Source: an uncultured Bacillota bacterium (GTDB lineage Bacteria; Bacillota_I; Bacilli_A; RF39; UBA660). From it: a stretch of DNA of 36,207 bases. The stretch covers positions 1-36,207 of the forward strand of contig CAMODW010000011.1 of the NCBI GenBank assembly GCA_946611635.1. Reading direction: 5' to 3'. Made by a program: the position numbers and the translations under genes. This document shows, in pieces, positions 14,037 to 22,185 of this stretch (its first letter is position 1; the number at the start of each line of letters is the position of its first letter). Under the pieces are notes generated by a model. That model saw only the letters and a program-made list of their open reading frames with translations. It ran no database searches and was not told the origin of the DNA.

Positions 14037-16085
14037 ATGTCAATGTACGATTTAGATGAAACAGAGTCAAAATATAAGCAATATGCAGAATGGCTTTCTA
14101 AAGCTGAAGAAGAAGAATCTCAAAAAGAAAAAGATTTTTTTGAATCGCTTCATACCCCTCTTGAAGAGAGACTAGATTCATTAACAGAATACTTGGATAG
14201 CAAAAACTCTGTTTACAACAATTATTTAAATCTTTTACAAAGGGTAATTAATCATAGTAACATTCGCCAAAAAATAGTTTACACGAAGAAAAAAACTGAT
14301 TGTGAAAATGAACATAAAGAATTTGTTCAGTTGCTTCTTAAACCTATGTCAGATATATCTTCTGGTGTTAAAAGTAGTAGTTATTTTTCAGAAAATGAAA
14401 AAAAACTAGCTATAGCTAATGAAATTATATATAGACTTAATACTATCGATTCTATGAAAGAAAATAATCCTTTTTCAAAAGAAGAATATAGTTCAATAAG
14501 CAAAAAAATTCAAAAAATATACTTAGAGATTTGTCGCATTCCATCAGAAAAAGAAAAAATAAGTAGAAAAATAAGAAAATATCAAGAAAATTTCTCAGGA
14601 AAAAATAACAAGAAGATACAATCCTTATTATCACTTAATAATTATGGATATTTAGAAGTAACAAAAATACTTGAAGATTCTTTGGATTTTGTAGAAAAAA
14701 CATCTGAAGAAGAAAACGAAATAATTAGAGAAATTAGAGAAGAATATTCATACAGAAATATAAAAATAGAAGAAGATCATTATATGTCGTACTATAAATA
14801 TCTTAGCCAATCTACAAAAGAACAATATAAAATTAAAGCAATAGATATGGACGATTATAGAGAAATGTTATATAAAAAAGCTATTTTGAAAAAAATACTA
14901 GACGGTTTAAACAAGGCAAAAACAAATTTAGGTAGTATTACTTTTGTAGAAAAATCTGAAAAAAATCAAGCAAGTATTGTTATAGCATTGATTAATAGTG
15001 CTATAACAGATATAACAAAAATACAAAAAGAAAGCGATATAAAAATAGCAGAAATAGAGAGATATAAAGAAGCAATTAAACAAGCTTATGAAACACAATA
15101 TATTTTAGTAGAAGAATTAGCAGAATTACTTTTCAAAAGAAGAATATATGAAGATTATGACGAAAAAAGATTAGAAGAATTATACACTATTGTAAACGGG
15201 CCTGGCAAAGAAAAAAGTGAAAACTTAAAAAGAGCTGAAAAATTATGCGAAGAAAAATATATAGAATATAATAACAAAAAAACCCTTGAAGAGATGAAAG
15301 ATTCACCTAGTATTTCATTAGATGAAGACGCGGATTTATATAGAAAAAGTAATGATGATTTAATAATAGAATTAACTCAACTTGCTGGTGAAGAAAAAGT
15401 TAGAGAAATAAAAGAATGGGTTAATTATAAAGCTGAACAACAATATTCTTTTATGCTAGATGAAAGTAGAGCGCCTTTTGATTTTTATGATTTAAATTTA
15501 GGAAATCAAAATGAATTTGCTAAAAAATTATTAAGAAAAACATTAATAGATAATATCAAAAGATATCGTTCTGAAAGAAAACAAAAGGAGATAGAAGAAA
15601 GAAAAGCCTATGAACAAGGCGAAATTCCAACAACATCTACAGACGAAAAGGCATCTGAAGATACACAGGATATAGATGAAGAAAAATTTTTAATGATAGC
15701 TGAAATACTAAAAAAAGTTAAAGAAGGTTCGCCAGTTTCTAAATATAGAATAAAAATATACGAGGATGAATTATATCTAGCTTATAATTTACCATATGTT
15801 GATACAAGTGACTTAACCGAAAAAGAGATATCTATCCTTCAATCTATTTTGACTGAAGAAGAAATAACAGAAACAGAACAGGAACTAAAAGAGAATATGG
15901 TTTTGTTTATTAGAGAGTGTTTAAATAAACGTATAATAAATCCTAAAAATAGTCCTAGGCCACAAAAGATGATTCAACAAGTATTTAGAGATTTATATCC
16001 AGCAGCTATAGTCAAAAGAGCTATTCAAAAATATAAAGAAATTACTCTTAAACTTGGCGGTAATCCTGACGGATTTCATATGTAA
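14037..16085 (+). CDS. Long coiled-coil-rich protein, paralog A
   Basis: A 682-residue, highly charged, almost wholly helical cytoplasmic protein with no signal peptide, membrane helix or enzyme motif. It is paralogous to the 18726 product, with matched segments in the same order: YKEAIKQAY (~residue 343) versus YKEAVSKAY, VEELAELLF versus IDELAEILF, NNKKTLEEM versus RNKKAIEEM, LAGEEKVR versus LAGEDAVR, and RAPFDFYD versus REPFDSSP. Divergence is large, so the duplication is old. Start ATG 14037 follows AGGTGAT; the GTG at 14028 is inside that site. Function unknown; a structural or cytoskeletal-like role is only a guess. It lies between two copies of a 34-bp terminator repeat, just upstream of priA. 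Confidence 0.8.
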   Translation: MSMYDLDETESKYKQYAEWLSKAEEEESQKEKDFFESLHTPLEERLDSLTEYLDSKNSVYNNYLNLLQRVINHSNIRQKIVYTKKKTDCENEHKEFVQLLLKPMSDISSGVKSSSYFSENEKKLAIANEIIYRLNTIDSMKENNPFSKEEYSSISKKIQKIYLEICRIPSEKEKISRKIRKYQENFSGKNNKKIQSLLSLNNYGYLEVTKILEDSLDFVEKTSEEENEIIREIREEYSYRNIKIEEDHYMSYYKYLSQSTKEQYKIKAIDMDDYREMLYKKAILKKILDGLNKAKTNLGSITFVEKSEKNQASIVIALINSAITDITKIQKESDIKIAEIERYKEAIKQAYETQYILVEELAELLFKRRIYEDYDEKRLEELYTIVNGPGKEKSENLKRAEKLCEEKYIEYNNKKTLEEMKDSPSISLDEDADLYRKSNDDLIIELTQLAGEEKVREIKEWVNYKAEQQYSFMLDESRAPFDFYDLNLGNQNEFAKKLLRKTLIDNIKRYRSERKQKEIEERKAYEQGEIPTTSTDEKASEDTQDIDEEKFLMIAEILKKVKEGSPVSKYRIKIYEDELYLAYNLPYVDTSDLTEKEISILQSILTEEEITETEQELKENMVLFIRECLNKRIINPKNSPRPQKMIQQVFRDLYPAAIVKRAIQKYKEITLKLGGNPDGFHM

Positions 16086-16092
16086 CAAGGTG

Positions 16093-16117
16093 AAAAGAAC
16101 TTTAATAGTTCTTTTTA
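16093..16117 (+). terminator. Terminator after paralog A (direct-repeat copy 2)
   Basis: AAAAGAACT (16093-16101), loop TTAAT, AGTTCTTTT (16107-16115), then T. Starts 8 nt after the stop codon. Confidence 0.9.
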
Positions 16118-16126
16118 TTATGCTAT
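16093..16126 (+). repeat. 34-bp direct repeat, copy 2
   Basis: Identical to 13894-13927. The end of the repeat merges into TGCTATTAT (16121-16129), a possible extended -10 for priA, so the module combines a terminator and a promoter. Confidence 0.95.
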
Positions 16127-16129
16127 TAT
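16121..16129 (+). promoter_or_regulatory. Possible extended -10 promoter for priA
   Basis: TGCTATTAT (TG-N-TATTAT), 18 nt before ATG 16148 and directly after the terminator T run. Confidence 0.45.
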
Positions 16130-16147
16130 TACTAATAGGTGATACAA

Positions 16148-18328
16148 ATGTATGCAGAAGTATTAATAGAATATAATTCTAAATCAGTAGATAAAACATT
16201 TACCTACCTAATTCCTGATAATTTAAAAGCTAAAATAAAAAAAGGAATGAAAGTAAAAGTCCCATTTGCTAATAGAATTATTAATGGTTTTATTACTAAC
16301 ATTATAGATTCATATACTTCTGAATATGAACTTAAAGAAATAGATTCAATAGTAGACGAATACTTAGTTTTAAATGAAGAAATGTTATTACTAGGATCAT
16401 ATCTTCAAGAAAAAACTCTATGTACCAAAATAGCTGCCTATCAAACAATGCTTCCTTCGTCTTTAAAAGTAAAAGAAAAAAAACAAAAAGACTATTCGAA
16501 ATACCTAGAGTATGTAGAACTAAGCGCAGATGATAATATAATCCAAGAGTATAAACTAAAACATAAAACAGCTAAAAAACAAATAGAAGTCTTAAATATA
16601 CTAAAAATAGAAAGACAATTAAAAAACGCTCTATCACCTAGTGTGATAAATGTATTAAAAGAAGCAGGTTTAATAAAAATAGTTAAAGAGCAAATATATC
16701 GAATTAATAAACAAACTAAAGAAGAAAAAAATATAAAACTAAGCGATGAACAAAATATAGCTTTAAACTCAGTAGATTTAAATGAGAATAATACCTATTT
16801 ACTTCATGGTGTAACTGGTTCTGGTAAAACTGAAGTATATATGCAATTAATAGATAGAGTAATAAAAATGGGTAAAAATGCTATTATGTTAGTTCCAGAA
16901 ATATCTTTAACAACACAAATAATCAATAAGTTTTATGATCGTTTTGGTAGTGATGTTGCTATTTTTCATAGTGCTCTATCAGATGGTGAAAAATATGATG
17001 AATACTTAAAAATATATCGTGGTGAAGTTCATATTGTTATCGGAACAAGAAGTGCTATTTTTACACCGTTAGAAAAACTAGGAATAATAATTATTGATGA
17101 AGAACATAGTGATACTTATAAACAAGATTCCAGCCCTCGTTATCATGCGTTAGATATGGCATTGTTTCGCGCAAAATATCATAACATACCACTAGTATTA
17201 GGTAGTGCAACTCCTTCATTAGAAACTATGGCTAGAGCTTTAAAAGGAGTTTATAAATACATAGAGATGAAAAACAGAATAGGTAATGCTACTTTACCTA
17301 AAATATCTATTGTGGATATGTCATTAGAACTTAGAAAAAGAAATATGATATTTAGTTCTCTTTTAAAAGAGAAAATTAAAGATCGCCTAGAAAAGAAAGA
17401 ACAAATAATATTATTACTAAATAGAAGAGGATATTCAACTGTGGTAACCTGCAAAAATTGTGGCTATACATACGAATGCCCTTATTGTGATATAACTCTT
17501 ACTTATCATAAAACATCTAATAATCTTCGTTGCCACTATTGTGGTTATACAATAATAAAAAGTGATACTTGCCCTGAATGTCACGAAAAATCATTAGATG
17601 ATAGAGGATTAGGGACAGAAAAACTAGAGCAAGAAATAACTAAACTATTTCCTGAAGCAAGAATAATTCGAATGGATGCTGATACTACTCGAAATAAAGG
17701 ATCACATGAAGAAATAATTAATAAATTTAAAAATCACGAATATGATATTTTATTAGGTACCCAAATGATAAGTAAAGGTTTAGATTTTCCTTTAGTAACA
17801 TTAGTAGGAATAATTAATGCTGATACAACACTTAACATGCCAGACTTTAGAAGCGCTGAAAGAACATATTCCTTACTTAGCCAAGTATCTGGTAGAGCAG
17901 GACGAAGCGAACTAGAAGGCGAAGTAATACTTCAAACATTCGATCCAGATAACTTTACGCTTAATTGCGTTAAAGAAAACAATTATAATAAGTTTTATAA
18001 AAATGAAATGAATAATCGCCATAAACTAAATTATCCCCCTTACTACTTTATTACAAGTATTAAAATAGCATCTAAAGAATATGACTTAGCCTCCAAAGAG
18101 ATACTTAAAGTAAAAAGATATTTAGAATCTAACCTAGCCAAAAGTGCAATTATACTAGGACCATCTACGGCAGCAGTTTTTAAAATGAATAACATTTATA
18201 GATTTCAAATCATTATTAAATATAAAAAAGAACCTAATTTAATGAATATACTAAAAGAATTAGACAATATGTATATAACCAATAATAAAGTTAATATCGA
18301 AATAGATAATAATCCTTTACAAGTTTAG
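16148..18328 (+). CDS. priA: Primosomal replication restart helicase PriA
   Basis: A 726-residue superfamily 2 helicase that recognises stalled forks and starts primosome loading. Visible: an N-terminal 3'-DNA-binding domain (MYAEVLIEYNSKSVDKTFTY), Walker A HGVTGSGKTEVY, the DEEH box (IIIDEEHSDTYKQ), and a zinc region with CxxC pairs (CKNCGYTYECPYCD, CHYCGY, CPECHEKSL) inserted in the helicase core. The C-terminal helicase motifs include GTQMISKGLDFP and SQVSGRAGRSE. Start ATG 16148 follows AGGTGAT; the GTG at 16139 is part of that site. Its partners DnaB and DnaI are encoded at 28.7-30.8 kb. Confidence 0.97.
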   Translation: MYAEVLIEYNSKSVDKTFTYLIPDNLKAKIKKGMKVKVPFANRIINGFITNIIDSYTSEYELKEIDSIVDEYLVLNEEMLLLGSYLQEKTLCTKIAAYQTMLPSSLKVKEKKQKDYSKYLEYVELSADDNIIQEYKLKHKTAKKQIEVLNILKIERQLKNALSPSVINVLKEAGLIKIVKEQIYRINKQTKEEKNIKLSDEQNIALNSVDLNENNTYLLHGVTGSGKTEVYMQLIDRVIKMGKNAIMLVPEISLTTQIINKFYDRFGSDVAIFHSALSDGEKYDEYLKIYRGEVHIVIGTRSAIFTPLEKLGIIIIDEEHSDTYKQDSSPRYHALDMALFRAKYHNIPLVLGSATPSLETMARALKGVYKYIEMKNRIGNATLPKISIVDMSLELRKRNMIFSSLLKEKIKDRLEKKEQIILLLNRRGYSTVVTCKNCGYTYECPYCDITLTYHKTSNNLRCHYCGYTIIKSDTCPECHEKSLDDRGLGTEKLEQEITKLFPEARIIRMDADTTRNKGSHEEIINKFKNHEYDILLGTQMISKGLDFPLVTLVGIINADTTLNMPDFRSAERTYSLLSQVSGRAGRSELEGEVILQTFDPDNFTLNCVKENNYNKFYKNEMNNRHKLNYPPYYFITSIKIASKEYDLASKEILKVKRYLESNLAKSAIILGPSTAAVFKMNNIYRFQIIIKYKKEPNLMNILKELDNMYITNNKVNIEIDNNPLQV

Positions 18329-18362
18329 AATAATTATGTAGAGTATTAATTAGCGAGAGTTT

Positions 18363-18556
18363 ATGAGTATAAGAAATCTAGATGAAAAAGAGTCAAGACA
18401 TGGTGAAGTCTACATTAGATTATTACAAAAACAATTCGCGAAAGATTAAGAATTGAGAGCGTAGCTAAAATTATTGAGAATAACTCATACACTGAAACGT
18501 TATTAGGAGACGATGAAAATAATTCAAGTTTTTCGCACGGAAGAATAAAAATTTAG
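18363..18556 (+). pseudogene. Decayed fragment of a third coiled-coil paralog
   Basis: ATG 18363 opens a 28-codon frame starting MSIRNLDEKESRH, which aligns without gaps to the paralog A start MSMYDLDETESKY (7 of 13 identical, others mostly conservative). DNA is similar too (TAGATGAAA, then GAGTCAA). The frame stops at 18449. The -1 frame is open from 18419 to a TAG at 18554 and continues plausibly as RLRIESVAKIIENNSYTETL. So one frameshift and loss of the other ~600 codons are inferred. No good ribosome-binding site precedes it. Alternatively it is a short, frameshifted family member; no classical in-frame slippery heptamer was seen. Confidence 0.55.
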
Positions 18557-18584
18557 TATTATTTAAATATTTCAGCAAATAACA

Positions 18585-18610
18585 GGACTTGTTTAATGAC
18601 AAGTTCTTTT
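18585..18610 (+). terminator. Terminator after the relict
   Basis: GGACTTGT (18585-18592, one G-U pair) with ACAAGTTC (18599-18606), loop TTAATG, then T residues. It suggests a transcribed gene once ended here. The stretch 18611-18698 holds only AT-rich sequence. Confidence 0.75.
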
Positions 18611-18698
18611 AAAATTCTAAATATTATTATTAAAAAAATTTTTAAACAATAGTTATTAAAATTAATAATAAAAAATAATATTTATATACGACACTATA

Positions 18699-18707
18699 TG
18701 ATATAAT
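18699..18707 (+). promoter_or_regulatory. Extended -10 promoter of the second paralog
   Basis: TGATATAAT, 18 nt ahead of ATG 18726. Confidence 0.6.
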
Positions 18708-18725
18708 TATAATAGGTGATATAAG

Positions 18726-20747
18726 ATGGGTGACAAAATAAGAGAACCCTTTGGAGCAAATGATATTAAAGGAATAAGAGAAAAATACGGTGATATATTT
18801 GCAAATAGTATGCGAAGAAAAAATGAAGAAGAAAAATCTGCAGAATTAAGATTCATAAAAAAAATGATTGAAAGATTTTCTTCTTCAGCGGATAAAAAAA
18901 CCAAGAAAAAGCTACTAGAAGCATATTTAGATTATCTTAAAGCTGTAAATTATAAGTTGTCAGAATATTATAAGATAATAACAATAAATAAGCCTTTATT
19001 TTCGCTAAATGATAAGACAAAAAAAACTAATAAAAAGATTCAACAACTAAATGATATACTAATTAAGCCATTAGATGAGATACTAAGAGCATTAGAACAG
19101 GGTTCATCTGACGAAGAGAAAAATATACAACTTATAGATTGGATAACCTTTAGATTATTTGATGAAGTTTTTCCATCTCAAAACAATAGCTATATTAATG
19201 AGTTCTTTTCTAATGATGAAAAAGCACTACTAGAAAAAAATCTAAGAAAAATAAGAAAGTTAGCATCATCTTTAAAGTGTCCGAGTGATATTAGTTTTGC
19301 CACTTTTAATGATTTGATAAAACGACTTCAAAAAAAGAGTAGAGATATAGAAACTATTATCGATGCATATATTTACAAGCGAATGATGGATCTTTTATTA
19401 GCAATAAAATATGAAGATTTTTATGACGAAGAAATCAGTAAAAAAATTATGAAAGATTCGGAAGAAAAGTATTCACTTTTAAAAATAGGAGAACAAGATA
19501 GAGAAAAATCATTTGTTGAGCGTTATAATGGTTTAAAAGAATATACCAAAAAACAATTTGGTATAGACAATATTAATATTGAAAAATATAAAAAATTGCT
19601 AATCAAAAAAGAAATATTAAAAAGAATAGATAAAGGATTAAAAGAAATACTAAGTATTATAAATAACAATACTTTTTGGAATAATGAAAATAGAGAAATA
19701 ATTCAAACTCTTAAAAGTTTGATTGCCAATTTTTTACCAACTATTACCAGAATGATAAACGAAAATAATAAAAAAATAGCAGAATTTGAACAATATAAAG
19801 AAGCAGTATCTAAAGCGTATTTGGTAGAAACACAATTAATAGATGAGTTAGCTGAAATATTATTTAATATAAAAATCGGTAAAAAATACGATAAAAACAG
19901 ATATGAGGAATTAGTTTTAATAGTAAAAGATGAAAATTTCAAAAAAGCTCAAGAAAGAGCCGAAGAATTATATCAAGACCATCGAAACAAGAAAGCAATT
20001 GAGGAGATGGAACAAAGGCTTGATTATACGTCATATAATGAGTATTCTTATTTATATCTTCAACCGACTAATCATTTGGAAGAAGAGCTAAGATACTTAG
20101 CAGGTGAAGATGCTGTTAGGTTTGCTAAAGAGAGAGCTGAAATGGCTGCAAATAATAATTTCCCAGTTATTCCAGATCACCATAGAGAACCTTTTGATAG
20201 CTCACCAGACGAAAATGCCGGTAAAAGAAGTAAAGCTAGAGAAGAATATTATAGAAAAAATTTAATAGAAAAAATAATAGAAATAAAAGAAAAACAAAAA
20301 GAACAAGAAGCCCAAGAAATGCTAAAGAATAATGATAGTAATAACCAACCTAGTATAGTTGAAAAAGAACTATTAGAACTTGTTGGAGAAATACTTAGTA
20401 AAGTAACTGATGAAAGTCCATATGCCGATTATATATATAGAACAGAAGAATATCCTAAGTATCTACCTAATATAAATATCAAAGCCATAACTAGGAACTA
20501 TAAATATCTAGAATGCATATTTACCTTCCTAGGACCGAACGAAATAAAAATGGTAGAAGCAGATCTAAAAAGAAGAATTGCTGACTACTTAGATTTATAT
20601 TATAATTCAATTCCGGGAGCTTATACACATACTGCTCCTCGAGAATTAATAGAACAACAGATGCAAAAAGAATTATTCCTTGTAGCTTGTGTAGAAAAAG
20701 TAAGAGAAAAATATATAGAATTAACAAAAGGATATTCTAATAACTAA
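18726..20747 (+). CDS. Long coiled-coil-rich protein, paralog B
   Basis: A 673-residue, highly charged helical protein homologous to the 14037 product over most of its length. The best shared blocks lie in the second half, from about residue 357 (YKEAVSKAY) through IDELAEILF, RNKKAIEEM, LAGEDAVR and REPFDSSP to the C-terminal YRTEEYPKYLPNI region. The N-termini differ: it starts MGDKIREPFGANDIKGIREK rather than the MSxxxLDExES start of paralog A and the relict. No membrane segment or catalytic motif. AGGTGAT precedes ATG 18726. Its terminator is shared with the convergent deacetylase gene. Function unknown. Confidence 0.8.
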   Translation: MGDKIREPFGANDIKGIREKYGDIFANSMRRKNEEEKSAELRFIKKMIERFSSSADKKTKKKLLEAYLDYLKAVNYKLSEYYKIITINKPLFSLNDKTKKTNKKIQQLNDILIKPLDEILRALEQGSSDEEKNIQLIDWITFRLFDEVFPSQNNSYINEFFSNDEKALLEKNLRKIRKLASSLKCPSDISFATFNDLIKRLQKKSRDIETIIDAYIYKRMMDLLLAIKYEDFYDEEISKKIMKDSEEKYSLLKIGEQDREKSFVERYNGLKEYTKKQFGIDNINIEKYKKLLIKKEILKRIDKGLKEILSIINNNTFWNNENREIIQTLKSLIANFLPTITRMINENNKKIAEFEQYKEAVSKAYLVETQLIDELAEILFNIKIGKKYDKNRYEELVLIVKDENFKKAQERAEELYQDHRNKKAIEEMEQRLDYTSYNEYSYLYLQPTNHLEEELRYLAGEDAVRFAKERAEMAANNNFPVIPDHHREPFDSSPDENAGKRSKAREEYYRKNLIEKIIEIKEKQKEQEAQEMLKNNDSNNQPSIVEKELLELVGEILSKVTDESPYADYIYRTEEYPKYLPNINIKAITRNYKYLECIFTFLGPNEIKMVEADLKRRIADYLDLYYNSIPGAYTHTAPRELIEQQMQKELFLVACVEKVREKYIELTKGYSNN

Positions 20748-20748
20748 T

Positions 20749-20776
20749 AAAAACTCGTTTAAATAACGAGTTTTTT
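20749..20776. terminator. Bidirectional terminator between convergent genes
   Basis: AAAAACTCGTT (20749-20759), loop TAAAT, AACGAGTTTTT (20765-20775). A-rich and T-rich flanks give a T run on both strands, so it can end paralog B and the deacetylase transcript. Confidence 0.9.
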
Positions 20777-22109
20777 ATTTTACATATCTATAAGATTTAT
20801 TGGCTTCGGGAACTATTCCTTTCTTATTAAATAATTCTTCAACTGTTACAAATTGATAGTTCTCATTTTTTAAATAATCAATAGCTTTTAATACACCTTC
20901 TACTGAAGTGGGGTATAAATCATGCAGCAAAATAATATCGCCATCGTTAACATTATTAATAATATATTCATATACTAATTCACTATCTCTATTTTTCCAA
21001 TCCTCAGTATCTACACTCCATAATATAAATACCATATTACTATTATCTAAAATACTATTATTATAATTTCCATAAGGAGGTCTTAAATATTTAGTACTTA
21101 TACCAGTTATATTATTTAACGCATCATTTGTTCTATTAATATCATTTAAAGCATCTTCTAGTGATAACTTTAATAAATTTTTATGACTATATGTATGTGA
21201 ACCAACAAGATGTCCTTCACTAGTCATTCTTTTTATAAGCTCTGGTTGATTTATCGCTCTACTCCCAAGAACAAAAAAAGTAACTTTAGCATTTCTTTCT
21301 TTTAAACCATCTAGTAAAGTTGTAGTAGTTTCCTTGGCTGGACCATCATCAAAAGTAAAAGCTAAGTATTTAGGAAGATTAAGCTCATCTGTCTTATCTA
21401 TGTCTTCTTGCTCATTCTCTTCTTTGTCTTCAGTTATTACTATCTCTTGTTTTTCTTCAGTTTTCTTCGTATCTTTTATCTTAAAATAATTATTGCTTAA
21501 ATATTCTTTTATATAAATATATTCTATAGGTATATCAAACTCTTTATTGTTATTAATTAATATAACGTGTAAAGTGCTATTACTAAATGTTAATAACTGA
21601 TAATTATTATCATCTATTTCTAATAATTCTTCATTATAATCTGTTATCTTTTTTTCTTCTAAATAATCAATACATTTAGAATTAAGTATCGCATACAAAC
21701 CTATATCTCTTTTAATTAATGATTTTTGTTCAAGTATCTTTCTTTCTTTTGAATCATAATAAATTATATAATCTTTTCTTTTTAGAATCTTTTTAATACT
21801 TTCCTCACTAATTATATGAAATGTATATATATCTTTATATCTTGTATATTCATAATCTATAATTAAACTTCCTTTATTCCTATTTTCTTTTAAAAAACTA
21901 TCTTTAGCTTTATTAATTATTTCTTTTATTTTACTATTTAGCTTATTACTATTACTATTAATAGTTTTAATTTTTATAGTATAATCTTTTTGCTCGATAA
22001 TATAATCTTTAGTATCAAAGTGAAAACCTTTATCAATATTTGTCGCTAAAACAACAATACATAGAACAAGAATAATAATAGAAATTATAATAATTTTTTC
22101 TCTCTTCAT
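20775..22109 (-). CDS. Membrane-anchored polysaccharide (peptidoglycan) deacetylase, NodB family
   Basis: A 444-residue protein with an N-terminal anchor (hydrophobic residues ~5-24), an extracytoplasmic domain of about 200 residues resembling the N-terminal half of PdaC-type enzymes, and a C-terminal NodB domain from residue ~247. Catalytic motifs are intact: TFDDGP (D254/D255), SHTYSH (H305/H309, metal ligands), RPPYG (R343), DTEDW and LLHD (H396). It probably removes N-acetyl groups from peptidoglycan GlcNAc or MurNAc, giving lysozyme resistance; the exact sugar is uncertain. Start ATG at 22109 has AAAGGG 7 nt upstream, better than TTG 22115. Divergent from fhs across a symmetric dyad. Confidence 0.92.
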   Translation of the reverse strand: MKREKIIIISIIILVLCIVVLATNIDKGFHFDTKDYIIEQKDYTIKIKTINSNSNKLNSKIKEIINKAKDSFLKENRNKGSLIIDYEYTRYKDIYTFHIISEESIKKILKRKDYIIYYDSKERKILEQKSLIKRDIGLYAILNSKCIDYLEEKKITDYNEELLEIDDNNYQLLTFSNSTLHVILINNNKEFDIPIEYIYIKEYLSNNYFKIKDTKKTEEKQEIVITEDKEENEQEDIDKTDELNLPKYLAFTFDDGPAKETTTTLLDGLKERNAKVTFFVLGSRAINQPELIKRMTSEGHLVGSHTYSHKNLLKLSLEDALNDINRTNDALNNITGISTKYLRPPYGNYNNSILDNSNMVFILWSVDTEDWKNRDSELVYEYIINNVNDGDIILLHDLYPTSVEGVLKAIDYLKNENYQFVTVEELFNKKGIVPEANKSYRYVK

Positions 22110-22124
22110 AAGCAATCCCTTTAG

Positions 22125-22163
22125 ATTAATATATCACTAATTGTAAAAAAGTGATATATTAAT
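22125..22163. promoter_or_regulatory. Symmetric divergent promoter dyad between the deacetylase gene and fhs
   Basis: ATTAATATATCACT (22125-22138) and AGTGATATATTAAT (22150-22163) form a perfect 14-bp inverted repeat with an 11-bp spacer. Each arm reads TGATATATT on its own strand, an extended -10 for fhs (plus) and for the deacetylase gene (minus). The -10 of one promoter sits about where the -35 of the other would be. Confidence 0.7.
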
Positions 22164-22185
22164 AAATGTTTAAAGGAGTAATTAT

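Noticed and set aside
18419-18449. Programmed -1 frameshift in the relict gene
   Set aside because: No X-XXY-YYZ heptamer in the zero frame and no clear downstream pseudoknot or hairpin; gene decay is simpler.
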